Notes under the pieces: generated by a model | Told to the model about the DNA's origin: nothing | The model's input: only the letters and a program-made list of their open reading frames with translations | Databases searched by the model: none | In this document: piece by piece, positions 29,097 through 38,404 of the stretch | How the letters are laid out: each line of letters opens with the position of its first letter | Numbering within the stretch: position 1 is the first letter of the stretch | Program-made: the position numbers and the translations under genes | DNA from: Achromobacter sp. HZ34 | GTDB taxonomy: Bacteria > Pseudomonadota > Gammaproteobacteria > Burkholderiales > Burkholderiaceae_B | Assembly (NCBI RefSeq): GCF_002209485.1 | Contig: NZ_NJIX01000007.1 | Coordinates: forward strand, 294,682-358,681 | Direction of reading: 5' to 3' | DNA length: 64,000 bases

Positions 29097-30008
29097 TTAT
29101 TCCACGGCCTCCGTCTTCGGAGCCGTTCCCAGCATGGGAAAGCCCAGCCGTTCACGCGATTCGTAATAGGCCTGGGCGATGGCACGCGACAGGTTGCGGA
29201 TGCGGCCGATATAGGCGGCGCGTTCGGTCACGCTGATGGCGCCGCGCGCATCCAGCATGTTGAACGTGTGGGCGGCCTTGAGCACCGCCTCGTAGGCCGG
29301 CAGGGCCAGCGGCACTTCCATCAGGCGCTTGGCTTCGGACTCGTAGTCGTTGAAGTGCGCGAACAGCATGTCGGCCGAGGAGTACTCGAAGTTATAGGTG
29401 GACTGTTCCACTTCGTTCTGGTGGAACACGTCGCGGTAGTACACGGGGCGGCCGTTGTGCCCTTCGGTCCAGACCAGGTCGTACACGCTTTGCACGTCCT
29501 GCAGATACATGGCCAGGCGTTCCAGGCCATAGGTGATCTCGCCCGTGGTGGGGCTGCAATTCAGGCCGCCGACCTGCTGGAAGTAGGTGAACTGGGTCAC
29601 TTCCATGCCGTTGAGCCAGACTTCCCAGCCCAGGCCCCAGGCGCCCAACGTGGGGTTTTCCCAGTCGTCCTCGACGAAGCGGATGTCGTGCTGTCGCGGG
29701 TCGATGCCCAGCGCTTCCAGCGAACCGATGTACAGGTCGAGGATTTCCGGCGGCGCCGGCTTCAGGACCACCTGGTACTGGTAGTAATGCTGCAGCCGGT
29801 TGGGGTTCTCGCCGTAGCGGCCATCCTTCGGGCGGCGCGAAGGCTGCACATAGGCCGCGCGCCAGGGTTCCGGGCCGATGGCGCGCAGGAAAGTGGCGGT
29901 GTGCGACGTACCCGCCCCCACTTCCATATCGTAGGGCTGCAGCAGCGCGCAGCCCTGCTTGTCCCAGTATTCCTGGAGTTTGAGGATGATTTGCTGAAAA
30001 GTGAGCAT
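29097..30008 (-). CDS. glyQ: Glycine--tRNA ligase alpha subunit
   Basis: Catalytic subunit of class II glycyl-tRNA synthetase. The start [20 protein letters not shown] is the family N-terminus; 44 upstream in-frame codons are discarded. Motifs include [19 protein letters not shown] near 20, [16 protein letters not shown] near 47 and [19 protein letters not shown] near 110. 303 residues. It heads the leftward run glyQ-glyS-gmhB-plsC-ygjP-gloA-def-spmAB, all within a few bases to 80 bases of each other. Confidence 0.98.
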   Translation of the reverse strand: MLTFQQIILKLQEYWDKQGCALLQPYDMEVGAGTSHTATFLRAIGPEPWRAAYVQPSRRPKDGRYGENPNRLQHYYQYQVVLKPAPPEILDLYIGSLEALGIDPRQHDIRFVEDDWENPTLGAWGLGWEVWLNGMEVTQFTYFQQVGGLNCSPTTGEITYGLERLAMYLQDVQSVYDLVWTEGHNGRPVYYRDVFHQNEVEQSTYNFEYSSADMLFAHFNDYESEAKRLMEVPLALPAYEAVLKAAHTFNMLDARGAISVTERAAYIGRIRNLSRAIAQAYYESRERLGFPMLGTAPKTEAVE

Positions 30009-30209
30009 AGGGCGGGGCGTTTGACTGCCGGCTGTCGATGACAAACCCGGCATTTTAACTGGAGCGGCCGAGGGACGTATTATGCGGAATTCAGGGCGGT
30101 CGGCCCAAGGGTGTACCGGTAGCTCGACGGGGAGGCGCATGCTCCCGTGCAGCGGACCTGGACCCCGCCGCGGCCCGCCCGCAGATTACTTACAACGAGG
30201 AGCTAACTC

Positions 30210-30977
30210 ATGTCCGACCTGATCAAGGTGGAAGTCGCCGACGGCATCCAGATCATCACCATCAACCGTACCGACGCCCGTAACGCCATCAACCTGGCCG
30301 CCGCCAAGGAGATGGCCGCCGCCCTGGATGAGCTGGACAACCGGGCGGACGTGCGCATCGGCATCCTGACCGGGGCCGGCAATACCTTTTCCTCGGGCAT
30401 GGACCTGAAGGCCTTCGCCCAGAGCGGCGAGCGTCCGCTGATTCCCGGGCGGGGATTCGCCGGGTTGAATGAAGCACCTCCCAAGAAGCCCCTGATCGCC
30501 GCCGTGGAAGGCTATGCGCTGGCCGGCGGTTGTGAAATGGCGCTGGCTTGCGATCTCATCGTGGCGGCGCGCAACGCCAATTTCGGCCTGCCGGAAGTCA
30601 AGCGCGGGCTGGTGGCGGGGTCTGGCGGCATGGTGCGCCTGCCGCGCCGCCTGCCGTATCACATTGCCATGGAGATCGTGCTGACCGGCGACATGCTGAC
30701 GGCCGAGCGTGCCCATGCGTACGGGCTGGTGAATCGCCTGACCGAGCCGGGACAGGCTTTGGAGGGCGCGTTGACGCTGGCGCGGGCCATCGTCGAGAAC
30801 GGCCCGCTGGCCGTGCAGACCGCCAAGAGCATCGTGGCGCAGTCGGGCGATTGGGAGCAGGAAGGCATGTTCGACCGCCAACGGCCGTTGATCGCGCACA
30901 TTTTCACGTCCGCCGACGCCAAAGAAGGCGCCACCGCCTTTGCAGAGAAGCGCAAGCCCGTCTGGACGGGCAAGTAA
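30210..30977 (+). CDS. Enoyl-CoA hydratase/isomerase family (crotonase) protein
   Basis: Crotonase-fold enzyme acting on CoA thioesters, likely in fatty-acid or aromatic-acid breakdown. In 255 residues: NRTDARNAI near 19, the oxyanion-hole block SSGMDLKAFA near 62, and GYALAGGCEMALACDLIVAA near 98-117 with the second backbone-NH glycines. GLPEVKRGLVAG follows. GAGG lies in front of the ATG. It is a single gene between divergent glyQ and the fumarase gene. The exact reaction (hydratase, isomerase or other) cannot be settled. Confidence 0.88.
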   Translation: MSDLIKVEVADGIQIITINRTDARNAINLAAAKEMAAALDELDNRADVRIGILTGAGNTFSSGMDLKAFAQSGERPLIPGRGFAGLNEAPPKKPLIAAVEGYALAGGCEMALACDLIVAARNANFGLPEVKRGLVAGSGGMVRLPRRLPYHIAMEIVLTGDMLTAERAHAYGLVNRLTEPGQALEGALTLARAIVENGPLAVQTAKSIVAQSGDWEQEGMFDRQRPLIAHIFTSADAKEGATAFAEKRKPVWTGK

Positions 30978-31087
30978 TCCGCGGATAGCCGCAGGGGATT
31001 CCCGGCGTATCAGGTGGCCCCGGCCCGCGTCGGGCATGGGGCTACAATCCCGCCGGTTTTCCTTTCTAACAACTTTGCCCCCTTGCC

Positions 31088-32611
31088 ATGACCGTCACCA
31101 TCAAGGAAGAGGATTTCATCCAGTCGATCGCCGATGGGATCCAGTTCATCAGCTACTACCATCCCGTCGACTACATCCGCCACCTGGCGCGCGCCTACGA
31201 GCGCGAGGAAAGCCCGGCCGCGCGCGACGCCATTGCCCAGATCCTGACCAACTCGCGCATGTGCGCCGAGGGCAAGCGTCCGCTGTGCCAGGATACCGGC
31301 ATCGTCAATGTCTTCCTCAAGGTCGGCATGAACGTGCGTTTCGATACCCGCCGCAGCCTGCAGGAACTCTGTGACGAAGGCGTGCGCCGCGGCTATCTGA
31401 ACTCCGACAATCCCCTGCGCGCCTCGGTGCTGGAAGATCCGCTGTTCTCCCGCCGCAATACCAAGGACAACACGCCCTGTATCGTCAACGTCGAACTCGT
31501 CCCCGGGGACAAGGTCGACGTGCAGCTGGCCTCCAAGGGCGGCGGTTCGGAAAACAAGTCCAAGTTCGCCATGCTCAATCCCAGCGACTCGCTGGTGGAC
31601 TGGGTGCTGAAGACCGTTCCCTCCATGGGCGCGGGCTGGTGTCCGCCGGGCATGCTGGGCATCGGTGTCGGCGGCACGGCCGAGAAAGCGGCGCTGATGG
31701 CCAAGCAGTCGTTGATGGAAGACATCGACATGTACGAACTGCTGGAACGCGGCCCCAGCAGCAAGCTGGAAGAACTGCGCATCGAACTGTACGAGAAGGT
31801 CAATGCGCTGGGCATCGGCGCCCAGGGCCTGGGCGGCCTGACCACGGTGCTGGACGTCAAGATCGCCACCTTCCCTACCCACGCGGCGTCGCTGCCCGTG
31901 GCCATGATCCCCAACTGTGCGGCCACCCGCCACGCGCACTTCGAGCTGGACGGCTCGGGCCCGGCCCACCTGGCCGCGCCGTCGCTTTCCGAATGGCCGG
32001 AAGTGCACTGGGCGCCGGACTACAACAAGTCCAAGCAGGTCAACCTGGATACCCTGACGCGCGAAGAAGTGGCCAGCTGGAAACCGGGCCAGACGCTGCT
32101 GCTGTCGGGCAAGATGCTGACCGGCCGCGATGCCGCGCACAAGCGCATCCAGGACATGCTGGCCAAGGGCGAGTCCCTGCCGGTGGATTTCGCCAACCGC
32201 GTCATCTACTACGTCGGTCCGGTCGATCCGGTCCGCGACGAAGTGGTCGGCCCGGCCGGTCCCACCACGTCCACCCGCATGGACAAGTTCACCGACATGA
32301 TGCTGGACAAGACCGGCCTGATCGCCATGATCGGCAAGTCAGAGCGCGGTCCGGTGGCGATCGAGGCCATCCGCAAGCATGGCTCGGCATACCTGATGGC
32401 AGTGGGCGGCGCCGCCTACCTGGTGTCCAAGGCCATCCGTTCGGCCAAGGTCCTGGCCTTCGCCGACCTGGGCATGGAAGCGATCTACGAGTTCGACGTC
32501 AAGGACATGCCCGTGACGGTGGCCGTGGACGCCCAGGGCACGTCGGTGCACACCACCGGCCCGAAGGAATGGCAGGCGCGCATCGGCAAGATCCCGGTCG
32601 CAACGGCGTGA
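31088..32611 (+). CDS. Class I fumarate hydratase (iron-sulfur)
   Basis: Reversible hydration of fumarate to malate using an oxygen-sensitive 4Fe-4S cluster. The 507 residues cover both alpha (N-terminal) and beta (C-terminal) regions in one chain. Candidate cluster cysteines are in LCQDTGIVN (Cys67), GWCPPG (near 185) and NCAATRH (near 277). The C-terminal half has VGPAGPTTSTRMDKF, typical of the family. A class II enzyme, fumC, lies 11 kb downstream, so the cell has oxygen-sensitive and oxygen-tolerant fumarases. Confidence 0.95.
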   Translation: MTVTIKEEDFIQSIADGIQFISYYHPVDYIRHLARAYEREESPAARDAIAQILTNSRMCAEGKRPLCQDTGIVNVFLKVGMNVRFDTRRSLQELCDEGVRRGYLNSDNPLRASVLEDPLFSRRNTKDNTPCIVNVELVPGDKVDVQLASKGGGSENKSKFAMLNPSDSLVDWVLKTVPSMGAGWCPPGMLGIGVGGTAEKAALMAKQSLMEDIDMYELLERGPSSKLEELRIELYEKVNALGIGAQGLGGLTTVLDVKIATFPTHAASLPVAMIPNCAATRHAHFELDGSGPAHLAAPSLSEWPEVHWAPDYNKSKQVNLDTLTREEVASWKPGQTLLLSGKMLTGRDAAHKRIQDMLAKGESLPVDFANRVIYYVGPVDPVRDEVVGPAGPTTSTRMDKFTDMMLDKTGLIAMIGKSERGPVAIEAIRKHGSAYLMAVGGAAYLVSKAIRSAKVLAFADLGMEAIYEFDVKDMPVTVAVDAQGTSVHTTGPKEWQARIGKIPVATA

Positions 32612-32627
32612 TGACGATGGGCCGATA

Positions 32628-32717
32628 CTTCGGTCCAAAGCCTGGCTCGAAGTCTGGTCGGTAGTCCGGACCGGGCTTCGGCTCGTAGCCCGGCTCGTAG
32701 TCTGGTGGGTAGTCCGC
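32628..32717. repeat. Imperfect tandem repeat between fumarase and folK
   Basis: Short units such as GGCTCGTAGCCC, GGCTCGTAGTCTGG, GGTCGGTAGTCCGG and GGTGGGTAGTCCG recur over about 90 bases. Read leftward it encodes alternating Pro-Asp-Tyr and Glu-Pro-Gly units. It lies in the convergent gap between the fumarase gene and folK. No hairpin with T-run is present. Confidence 0.75.
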
Positions 32718-32734
32718 TGAAGCAGGCAACCGGC

Positions 32735-33217
32735 TCAGGGCAGGCGTTCGATCGCCTGCCCGCCCAGGCCCGCCAGCAGGTCCGCCGCGCGGCCTTGCGC
32801 CAGCCTCATCCCGGGCGCCAGGTCCACCAGCGGACGCAGGACGAAAGCCCGTTCATGCATGCGTGGATGCGGCACAGTCAGGCGCGGGCCATGCAGGGTC
32901 TGGTCGCCGTACAACAGCAGATCCAGGTCCAGCGTGCGCGGTGCATTGTGATAAAGCCGCTCGCGGCCATGGCGCTGCTCCAGTGCCTGTAGCAGATCCA
33001 GCAGCGCCTCGGGCGCCAGCGTGGTACGCAGCCGCGCCACGGCATTGACGTAATCGGGGCCGCCGGCATCGACCGGCGCGGTTCGATAGAACGGCGACGC
33101 CGTGCAATCCGCTATGCCGTCGCTGGCGGCCAGTTCATGCAACGCGGCGCGCAATGTCGCACCGGCATCGCCCAGGTTGGCGCCCAGGCCGATCCAGGCC
33201 GTGGCGCCGCCCGTCAT
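32735..33217 (-). CDS. folK: 2-amino-4-hydroxy-6-hydroxymethyldihydropteridine diphosphokinase
   Basis: Transfers pyrophosphate from ATP to the pterin precursor of folate. From MTGGATAWIGLGANLGDAG the protein has 160 residues with SPFYRTAPVDAGGPDYVNAV near 42-60, RTLDLDLLLYGD near 96-107 and HPRMHERAFVLRPLVDL near 118-134, the HPPK signature. The start codon overlaps the pcnB stop by four bases, a pairing widely conserved in proteobacteria. The much longer open frame upstream is discarded. Confidence 0.95.
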   Translation of the reverse strand: MTGGATAWIGLGANLGDAGATLRAALHELAASDGIADCTASPFYRTAPVDAGGPDYVNAVARLRTTLAPEALLDLLQALEQRHGRERLYHNAPRTLDLDLLLYGDQTLHGPRLTVPHPRMHERAFVLRPLVDLAPGMRLAQGRAADLLAGLGGQAIERLP

Positions 33218-34572
33218 TCGGCGCTGTCCTGTTGCGGGGCGCCGCCGGGCTTGCGGCGCGGACGGCGGCGCCGGCGAGCTGCAGGTTCTTCCTCGCGGGC
33301 GCGCGGCGCGCGCGAAGCCTCGTCGATCATCTGCGCACGGGTGATGTCGTCGCCATTGGCCAGGTCCATCCACCATTGCGCCAGCACGCTGTCGAATTCG
33401 CCGGCCGCGGCGCGCAACTGCAGGAAGTCGCAGGCGGCGCGCAGGCGCGGCTGCTCCAGCATGCGGTAGGCACTCTTGCCGACGCGGCGTTCGAAACGCG
33501 GCTGCATGAACCAGATCTCGCGCATGTCGGAGGAGAAGCGGCGCTGGATGGCCAGCTTTTCCGTCTGTTCTTCCAGCACCGAGTCGGCGGCCTGGATCAG
33601 CGCGGGGATGGTCTGCTCTCCGCCCTTGGACAACTGGCGCCAGCGCGATTCCACCTGCTGCCACAACAAGGCGGCGAACAGGAAGCTGGGGCTGATGCTC
33701 TTGCCGGCGCGCACACGCGCATCGGTACGTTCCAGGGCCAGTTCGACGAAGTTCTCGCCGCCGGGCTGCTCCAGCACCACGTCCAGCAGGGGCAGCACGC
33801 CGTGGTGCAGGCCCTGGGCGCGCAACTGGCGCAGGCAATCCATCGCGTGGCCGCAGGTCAGCAGCTTGAGCATCTCGTCGAACAGGCGCGAGGCCGGTAC
33901 GTTCTCGATCAGTTCGGCCATGACGCGGATGGGTTCGCGCGTGGCCGGGTCGATGGTGCCGTTGAGCTTGGCCGCGAAACGTACCGCGCGCAGCATGCGC
34001 ACAGGGTCTTCGCGGTAACGCTTGTTGGGATCGCCGATCATGCGCACGATGCGCTTCTTCAGGTCGGCGACGCCGTTGTGATAATCGATGACCTCTTCGG
34101 ACAGCGGATCGTAGTACAGCGCATTCAGGGTGAAGTCGCGGCGCGCCGCGTCCTCCGCCTGCGAGCCGAACACGTTGTCGCGCAGGATGCGGCCATGCTC
34201 ATCCGTTTCCTGGTCTTCCGTGGCGGGGGCGCGGAAGGTGGAGGTCTCGATGATCTCCTGGCCGAACACGACGTGCACCAGTTGGAAACGGCGGCCGATG
34301 ATGCGGGCGCGGCGGAACAAAGGACGAATTTCTTCCGGCGTGGCGTTGGTAGCGACGTCGAAGTCCTTGGGCTCGATGCCGACGATCAGGTCGCGTACCG
34401 CGCCCCCGACGATGTAGGCCTCGAAGCCGTGCTGGCGCAGCACCTCACAGACTTTGATCGCGTGCCGCGAAACGTTGCGGCGATCGATCCCGTGCTTGTC
34501 TTGCGATATCCGCAGGGGACCGCGAGCCGGGAAGAGCCGGCCGACGAATTTTCTTATGGTTTCAGTGATCAT
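33214..34572 (-). CDS. pcnB: Poly(A) polymerase I
   Basis: Adds 3' poly(A) tails that mark RNAs for decay. The nucleotidyltransferase core contains AYIVGGAVRDLIVG near 52-65 and KDFDVATNATPEEIR near 70-84, followed by FTLNALYYDP near 145 and the RNA-binding helical domain. The C-terminus is strongly basic (RRRRRPRRKPGG), typical of beta- and gammaproteobacterial PcnB. 452 residues. Six bases separate it from the upstream HAD gene, and folK overlaps its end. Confidence 0.95.
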   Translation of the reverse strand: MITETIRKFVGRLFPARGPLRISQDKHGIDRRNVSRHAIKVCEVLRQHGFEAYIVGGAVRDLIVGIEPKDFDVATNATPEEIRPLFRRARIIGRRFQLVHVVFGQEIIETSTFRAPATEDQETDEHGRILRDNVFGSQAEDAARRDFTLNALYYDPLSEEVIDYHNGVADLKKRIVRMIGDPNKRYREDPVRMLRAVRFAAKLNGTIDPATREPIRVMAELIENVPASRLFDEMLKLLTCGHAMDCLRQLRAQGLHHGVLPLLDVVLEQPGGENFVELALERTDARVRAGKSISPSFLFAALLWQQVESRWRQLSKGGEQTIPALIQAADSVLEEQTEKLAIQRRFSSDMREIWFMQPRFERRVGKSAYRMLEQPRLRAACDFLQLRAAAGEFDSVLAQWWMDLANGDDITRAQMIDEASRAPRAREEEPAARRRRRPRRKPGGAPQQDSAE

Positions 34573-34578
34573 CGATTT

Positions 34579-35280
34579 TCAGGACTTGGCATCTTCCATG
34601 TGCGCGAACAGGTCCAGCACCTGCCAGCCGCGCGTTTGCGCGATCTCGCGCAGCGCCGGGCTGGGGTTGGCTGCGATCGGGCGATTGACGACTTCCAGCA
34701 GGGGAACGTCGTTGACCGAGTCGCTATAAAAAAACGTTTCGGAGAAATCCGCAAGCGCCAGCCCCATGCCGGCCAGCCAGTCGTTGACGCGCAACACCTT
34801 GCCTTCCTTGAAACTGGGCACGCCCTCGATGCGGCCGGTGTAGCGGCCTTCGACGTATTCAGCTTCCGTGGCAATCAGGTGGGGCACGCCGAAGGCGCGC
34901 GTGATCGGCGCGGTGACGAAGCGGTTGGTGGCGGTGACGACGGCGCACAGGTCGCCGGCTTCCAGGTGCGATTGCACCAGGCGGACGGCCGGCAGGGAAA
35001 TGGCGGGACGGATCACCAGCGCCATGAACTCTTCATGCCAGGCGGCCAGGTCGAACGGCGTATGCGCCGCCAGCAGGCCCAGCATGAACTCGGCCGACTG
35101 CTCTGCAGTCAGCTCGCCGCGGTTGTAGCGGTCCATCAGGTCTTCGTTGCGGGCGCGCGCCTCGTCGGGGTCGCCGGCGCGGCCGGTGCGCGCCAGGAAA
35201 TCGGCCCATTGGTAATCGCTGTCCAGGGGCAGCAGGGTGTGGTCCAGGTCAAACAGGGCCAGGCGACGGGCAGAACTCAT
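34579..35280 (-). CDS. HAD-IB family hydrolase (phosphoserine phosphatase-like)
   Basis: A 233-residue HAD phosphatase starting MSSARRLALFDLDHTLLPLD, with nucleophile Asp10 and acid Asp12. Motif II is VVTATNRFVT near 117 and motif III FYSDSVNDVPLLE near 190. This subfamily (HAD-SF-IB) acts on small phosphorylated metabolites such as phosphoserine or related compounds; histidinol-phosphate phosphatase activity is known for some homologues. The start overlaps hda by four bases, so it is translationally coupled. Substrate not resolved. Confidence 0.88.
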   Translation of the reverse strand: MSSARRLALFDLDHTLLPLDSDYQWADFLARTGRAGDPDEARARNEDLMDRYNRGELTAEQSAEFMLGLLAAHTPFDLAAWHEEFMALVIRPAISLPAVRLVQSHLEAGDLCAVVTATNRFVTAPITRAFGVPHLIATEAEYVEGRYTGRIEGVPSFKEGKVLRVNDWLAGMGLALADFSETFFYSDSVNDVPLLEVVNRPIAANPSPALREIAQTRGWQVLDLFAHMEDAKS

Positions 35281-35981
35281 TTCGTATGTGTATCCGGATC
35301 TGCCAGCATGGTACGCAGCAGGGAGATGTTGATGGGCCGGCGGGTAGCCAGCGAGTAGCGGTCGAGCGCGTCCAGCAGGGTGGCCAGCCGGCGCATGTCG
35401 CGATCGTAATGGGTCAGCATCCAGTTGAGCACTTCCGGGCTCAATTGCAGCCCCCGTTCGGCGGCCTGCCTGCCCAGCGCTTCCAGCTTGTCCGCATCGG
35501 ACAATTGGGCCAGCCCGTACACCAGGTCCCAACCCAGGCGAGTGCGCAGATCTTCGCGCAGCGGCATCGCCAACGGCGCACGGTCACCCGCGACGGCCAG
35601 GGCGAAGGCGCGTCCGGTCGCGGCGGATTCGCGCCAGCGATTGTACAAGGCAAACAGCGCGGCCTGTCCGGCGTCGTCCATGAGATGGATGTCGTCCACC
35701 GCGATCACCGGCGGCATGGCCGCCTGGGCGTCGCTCTGGGCCAGGGCGGGCAGGGCGGCGCGTGCTTCCATGCCCGCGGTGATGTAACGTGCTCCCGGAA
35801 CCGAGGCCAGCGCACGCAGCAGGTGGCTGCGCCCGCAGCCGGCCGCGCCCCACAGATACAGGGCCCGCCCCGGTGCCAGCGCGCGCACGGCCGCCAGCGC
35901 CGGGTGGTTGGGGCCGGCGACGAAGTTGGCCAGCGTAGGCGCTGACTCAGGCAGAACGGATAGCAACAACTGGCGGTTCAT
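35277..35981 (-). CDS. hda: DnaA regulatory inactivator Hda
   Basis: AAA+ protein related to DnaA that, with the beta clamp, triggers ATP hydrolysis by DnaA and prevents re-initiation. The N-terminus NRQLLLSVLP carries the beta-clamp-binding-type motif (QLLLS), followed by a Walker A variant GAAGCGRSH near 50 (Arg in place of Lys, as in E. coli Hda) and VIAVDDIHLMD near 93. 234 residues, no DnaA domain IV. First gene of hda-HAD-pcnB-folK, divergent from purM. Confidence 0.93.
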   Translation of the reverse strand: MNRQLLLSVLPESAPTLANFVAGPNHPALAAVRALAPGRALYLWGAAGCGRSHLLRALASVPGARYITAGMEARAALPALAQSDAQAAMPPVIAVDDIHLMDDAGQAALFALYNRWRESAATGRAFALAVAGDRAPLAMPLREDLRTRLGWDLVYGLAQLSDADKLEALGRQAAERGLQLSPEVLNWMLTHYDRDMRRLATLLDALDRYSLATRRPINISLLRTMLADPDTHTK

Positions 35982-36074
35982 GACGACTGACTGGCGAAGC
36001 TGGCGGCTTCACGTAAAATCCTGGTGGTTTACCCAAAAAATCCTGCAATTGTCACACACCCGACGGTTTTTCTC

Positions 36075-37124
36075 ATGACAAATCAACCCCAAGCCCCGTT
36101 GACCTATCGCGACGCCGGCGTCGACATCGACGCAGGCGACGCCCTGGTCGATCGCATCAAGCCGTTGGCTGCCCGTACCATGCGCGCGGGCGTGCTGGCC
36201 GGCATCGGCGGCTTCGGCGCGCTGTTTGAAGTGCCGAAGAAATATCGTGAGCCCGTGCTGGTGTCCGGTACCGATGGCGTCGGCACCAAGCTCAAGCTGG
36301 CCTTCGAATGGAACCGGCATGACACCGTCGGTATCGATCTGGTGGCGATGAGCGTAAACGACATTCTCGTGCAAGGCGCGGAATCGTTGTTCTTCCTCGA
36401 TTATTTTGCCTGCGGCAAGCTGTCGGTGGATACCGCGGCCGCCGTGGTCGGCGGTATCGCGCGCGGCTGCGAATTGGCCGGCTGCGCCTTGATCGGCGGC
36501 GAGACCGCGGAAATGCCCGGCATGTATCCCGACGGCGAGTACGACCTGGCCGGCTTCGCGGTGGGCGCGGTGGAGAAGTCCGCCATCATCGACGGCAAGT
36601 CGATCCAGCCCGGCGACGTGGTGCTGGGCCTGGCTTCCAGCGGCGCGCATTCCAACGGCTTTTCCCTGCTGCGCAAGATCATCGATCGCGCCGGCGCCAA
36701 GCCGACCGACGATTTCCACGGGCAGCCCCTGGGGGACGTCGTCATGGCGCCGACCCGCATCTACGTCAAGCAGGTGCTGGCCGCCCTGGCCGCGCACGGC
36801 ACGGCCATCAAGGGCATGGCGCACATCACGGGCGGCGGTTTGCTCGATAACGTGCCGCGTATCCTGCAGCCCGAGCTGGCCGTGACGCTGCACCGCGACG
36901 CGTGGGCCATGCCCCCGCTGTTCAGCTGGCTGCAGCAGCATGGCGGCGTGGCCGATACGGAAATGCATCGTGTGTTCAACTGCGGCATCGGCATGGTGAT
37001 CGTCGTTGATGCGGCGCAGGCCGACGCCATTGCCGCCACCTTGCGCGCGCAGGGTGAAACGGTGGACCGCATTGGTGAAGTGGTCGCCCGCCAGGGCGAC
37101 GCGCCGCAGACGGTGGTGGTGTAA
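36075..37124 (+). CDS. purM: Phosphoribosylformylglycinamidine cyclo-ligase (AIR synthetase)
   Basis: Fifth step of purine synthesis: ATP-dependent closure to aminoimidazole ribonucleotide. [21 protein letters not shown] is the family start; the 17 upstream codons are discarded. Motifs: [15 protein letters not shown] near 64, [14 protein letters not shown] near 140 and [14 protein letters not shown] near 250. 349 residues. It lies divergent from hda with about 90 bases between starts, an arrangement seen in other betaproteobacteria. Confidence 0.97.
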   Translation: MTNQPQAPLTYRDAGVDIDAGDALVDRIKPLAARTMRAGVLAGIGGFGALFEVPKKYREPVLVSGTDGVGTKLKLAFEWNRHDTVGIDLVAMSVNDILVQGAESLFFLDYFACGKLSVDTAAAVVGGIARGCELAGCALIGGETAEMPGMYPDGEYDLAGFAVGAVEKSAIIDGKSIQPGDVVLGLASSGAHSNGFSLLRKIIDRAGAKPTDDFHGQPLGDVVMAPTRIYVKQVLAALAAHGTAIKGMAHITGGGLLDNVPRILQPELAVTLHRDAWAMPPLFSWLQQHGGVADTEMHRVFNCGIGMVIVVDAAQADAIAATLRAQGETVDRIGEVVARQGDAPQTVVV

Positions 37125-37236
37125 GTCACGGTGGGTCGGGCCGGGCCGTCGGATGGGATGATTCGATGGCCTGTTCCGACGATTTGGCCGGCCTCGTATT
37201 CCCGAAGCTGGCTCTGGTGCCCTCGGTTGTCGCCGG

Positions 37237-38292
37237 CTAGCCGGCTTGGACCGAATGCGCATCCTTATCCAGCAGCGGCGCGCAGGCATCAATGACCTGC
37301 GCGACCGCATCGCCGGCCAGGCAATCGACGATGGTCCTGTCCGGCTGCGCTCGCAGCCAGGTGATCTGCCGCTTGGCCAGTTGCCGCGTGGCGGCGATGC
37401 CACGTTCGCGGGCCTCGGCCAGGTCGGCCTGGCCGTCCAGATAGTCCCAGAATTGCCGATAGCCGACGCAGCGCACCGACGGCAGTCCCGGGTGCAGGTC
37501 GCCCCGTGCCTTCAGTGCGCGCACTTCGTCCACCAGCCCGGCCGCCAGCATGGCGTCGAAGCGCTGCGCGATACGTTCGTGCAGGCGCAGGCGGTCTGAA
37601 GGCTCCAGGCTGATCGTTACATAGCGGTAGGAAGGTTCATCTTTGGCGCCGCCGCCCGCTGCTGCGCTGGGCTCGCCACTGCCCCCCGCGCCTGTCTCGG
37701 TCCCTGCCAAGGACTCGACCTCGGCTTCGGTGTTGCCCCTGGAGGTCTTGCCCAACAGGGCCGACATGGGCTGGCCGGTCAGCAGGCAGATTTCCAGCGC
37801 CCGCTGGATGCGCTGGCTGTCGTTCGGCGCCAGCCGCGCGGCGGTGACGGGATCCAGCCGCGCCAGTTCCGCGTGAAGCGCCGGCCACCCCGACCGGGCG
37901 GCGCGCTCGTCCAGGTCGGCGCGCAACACGGGATCGGCCTGCGGCAGATCGTCCAGGCCGTCGCGCAGGGCCTTGTAGTAAAGCATCGTGCCGCCCGCCA
38001 GCAAGGGAATGCGCCCGCGCGCATGGATGGCGGCGATCAGCGCCAGTGCATCGGCGCGGAATTCGGCGGCGGAATAGGATTGCGCGGGGTCGCGGATATC
38101 CAGCAGATGCTGCGGCACATGCCGCTGCTCTTCAGGCGAGGGCTTGGCCGTGCCGATATCCATGCCGCGATAGATGGTGGCGGAATCCACATTGACGATT
38201 TCCAGCGGCCAGCGCCGGGCCAGCGCCAGCGTCGCGGCGCTTTTCCCGGCCGCGGTGGGGCCGGCGAGGCAGATGATGGGCAGATGAGCCAT
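37237..38292 (-). CDS. miaA: tRNA dimethylallyltransferase
   Basis: Adds a dimethylallyl group to A37 of tRNAs that read UNN codons. The P-loop [16 protein letters not shown] is at 9-24, followed by [17 protein letters not shown] near 37-53 and the tRNA-binding region; [12 protein letters not shown] near 277 is conserved. 351 residues, about 35 longer than E. coli MiaA, the excess being a Gly/Ala/Glu-rich insert near 185-215. It lies 112 bases downstream of mutL on the same strand, the usual mutL-miaA pair. No hfq follows in this window. Confidence 0.95.
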   Translation of the reverse strand: MAHLPIICLAGPTAAGKSAATLALARRWPLEIVNVDSATIYRGMDIGTAKPSPEEQRHVPQHLLDIRDPAQSYSAAEFRADALALIAAIHARGRIPLLAGGTMLYYKALRDGLDDLPQADPVLRADLDERAARSGWPALHAELARLDPVTAARLAPNDSQRIQRALEICLLTGQPMSALLGKTSRGNTEAEVESLAGTETGAGGSGEPSAAAGGGAKDEPSYRYVTISLEPSDRLRLHERIAQRFDAMLAAGLVDEVRALKARGDLHPGLPSVRCVGYRQFWDYLDGQADLAEARERGIAATRQLAKRQITWLRAQPDRTIVDCLAGDAVAQVIDACAPLLDKDAHSVQAG

Positions 38293-38404
38293 GTAATAGG
38301 ACTGGCTTTAATGGGTGTGTATCGAATTCGCCAAGCGACCATGGGGTCCGGCTGAAGATCCGGGCAGCGGCCGGGCTGACGGCGGGCGCTGCTTCGGCCT
38401 GCGG

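Noticed and set aside
32499..32729. 76-codon minus-strand frame with Pro/Tyr/Gly repeats
   Set aside because: TTG start, no ribosome site, and two-thirds of its length is antisense to the end of the fumarase gene. Kept only as a repeat finding.
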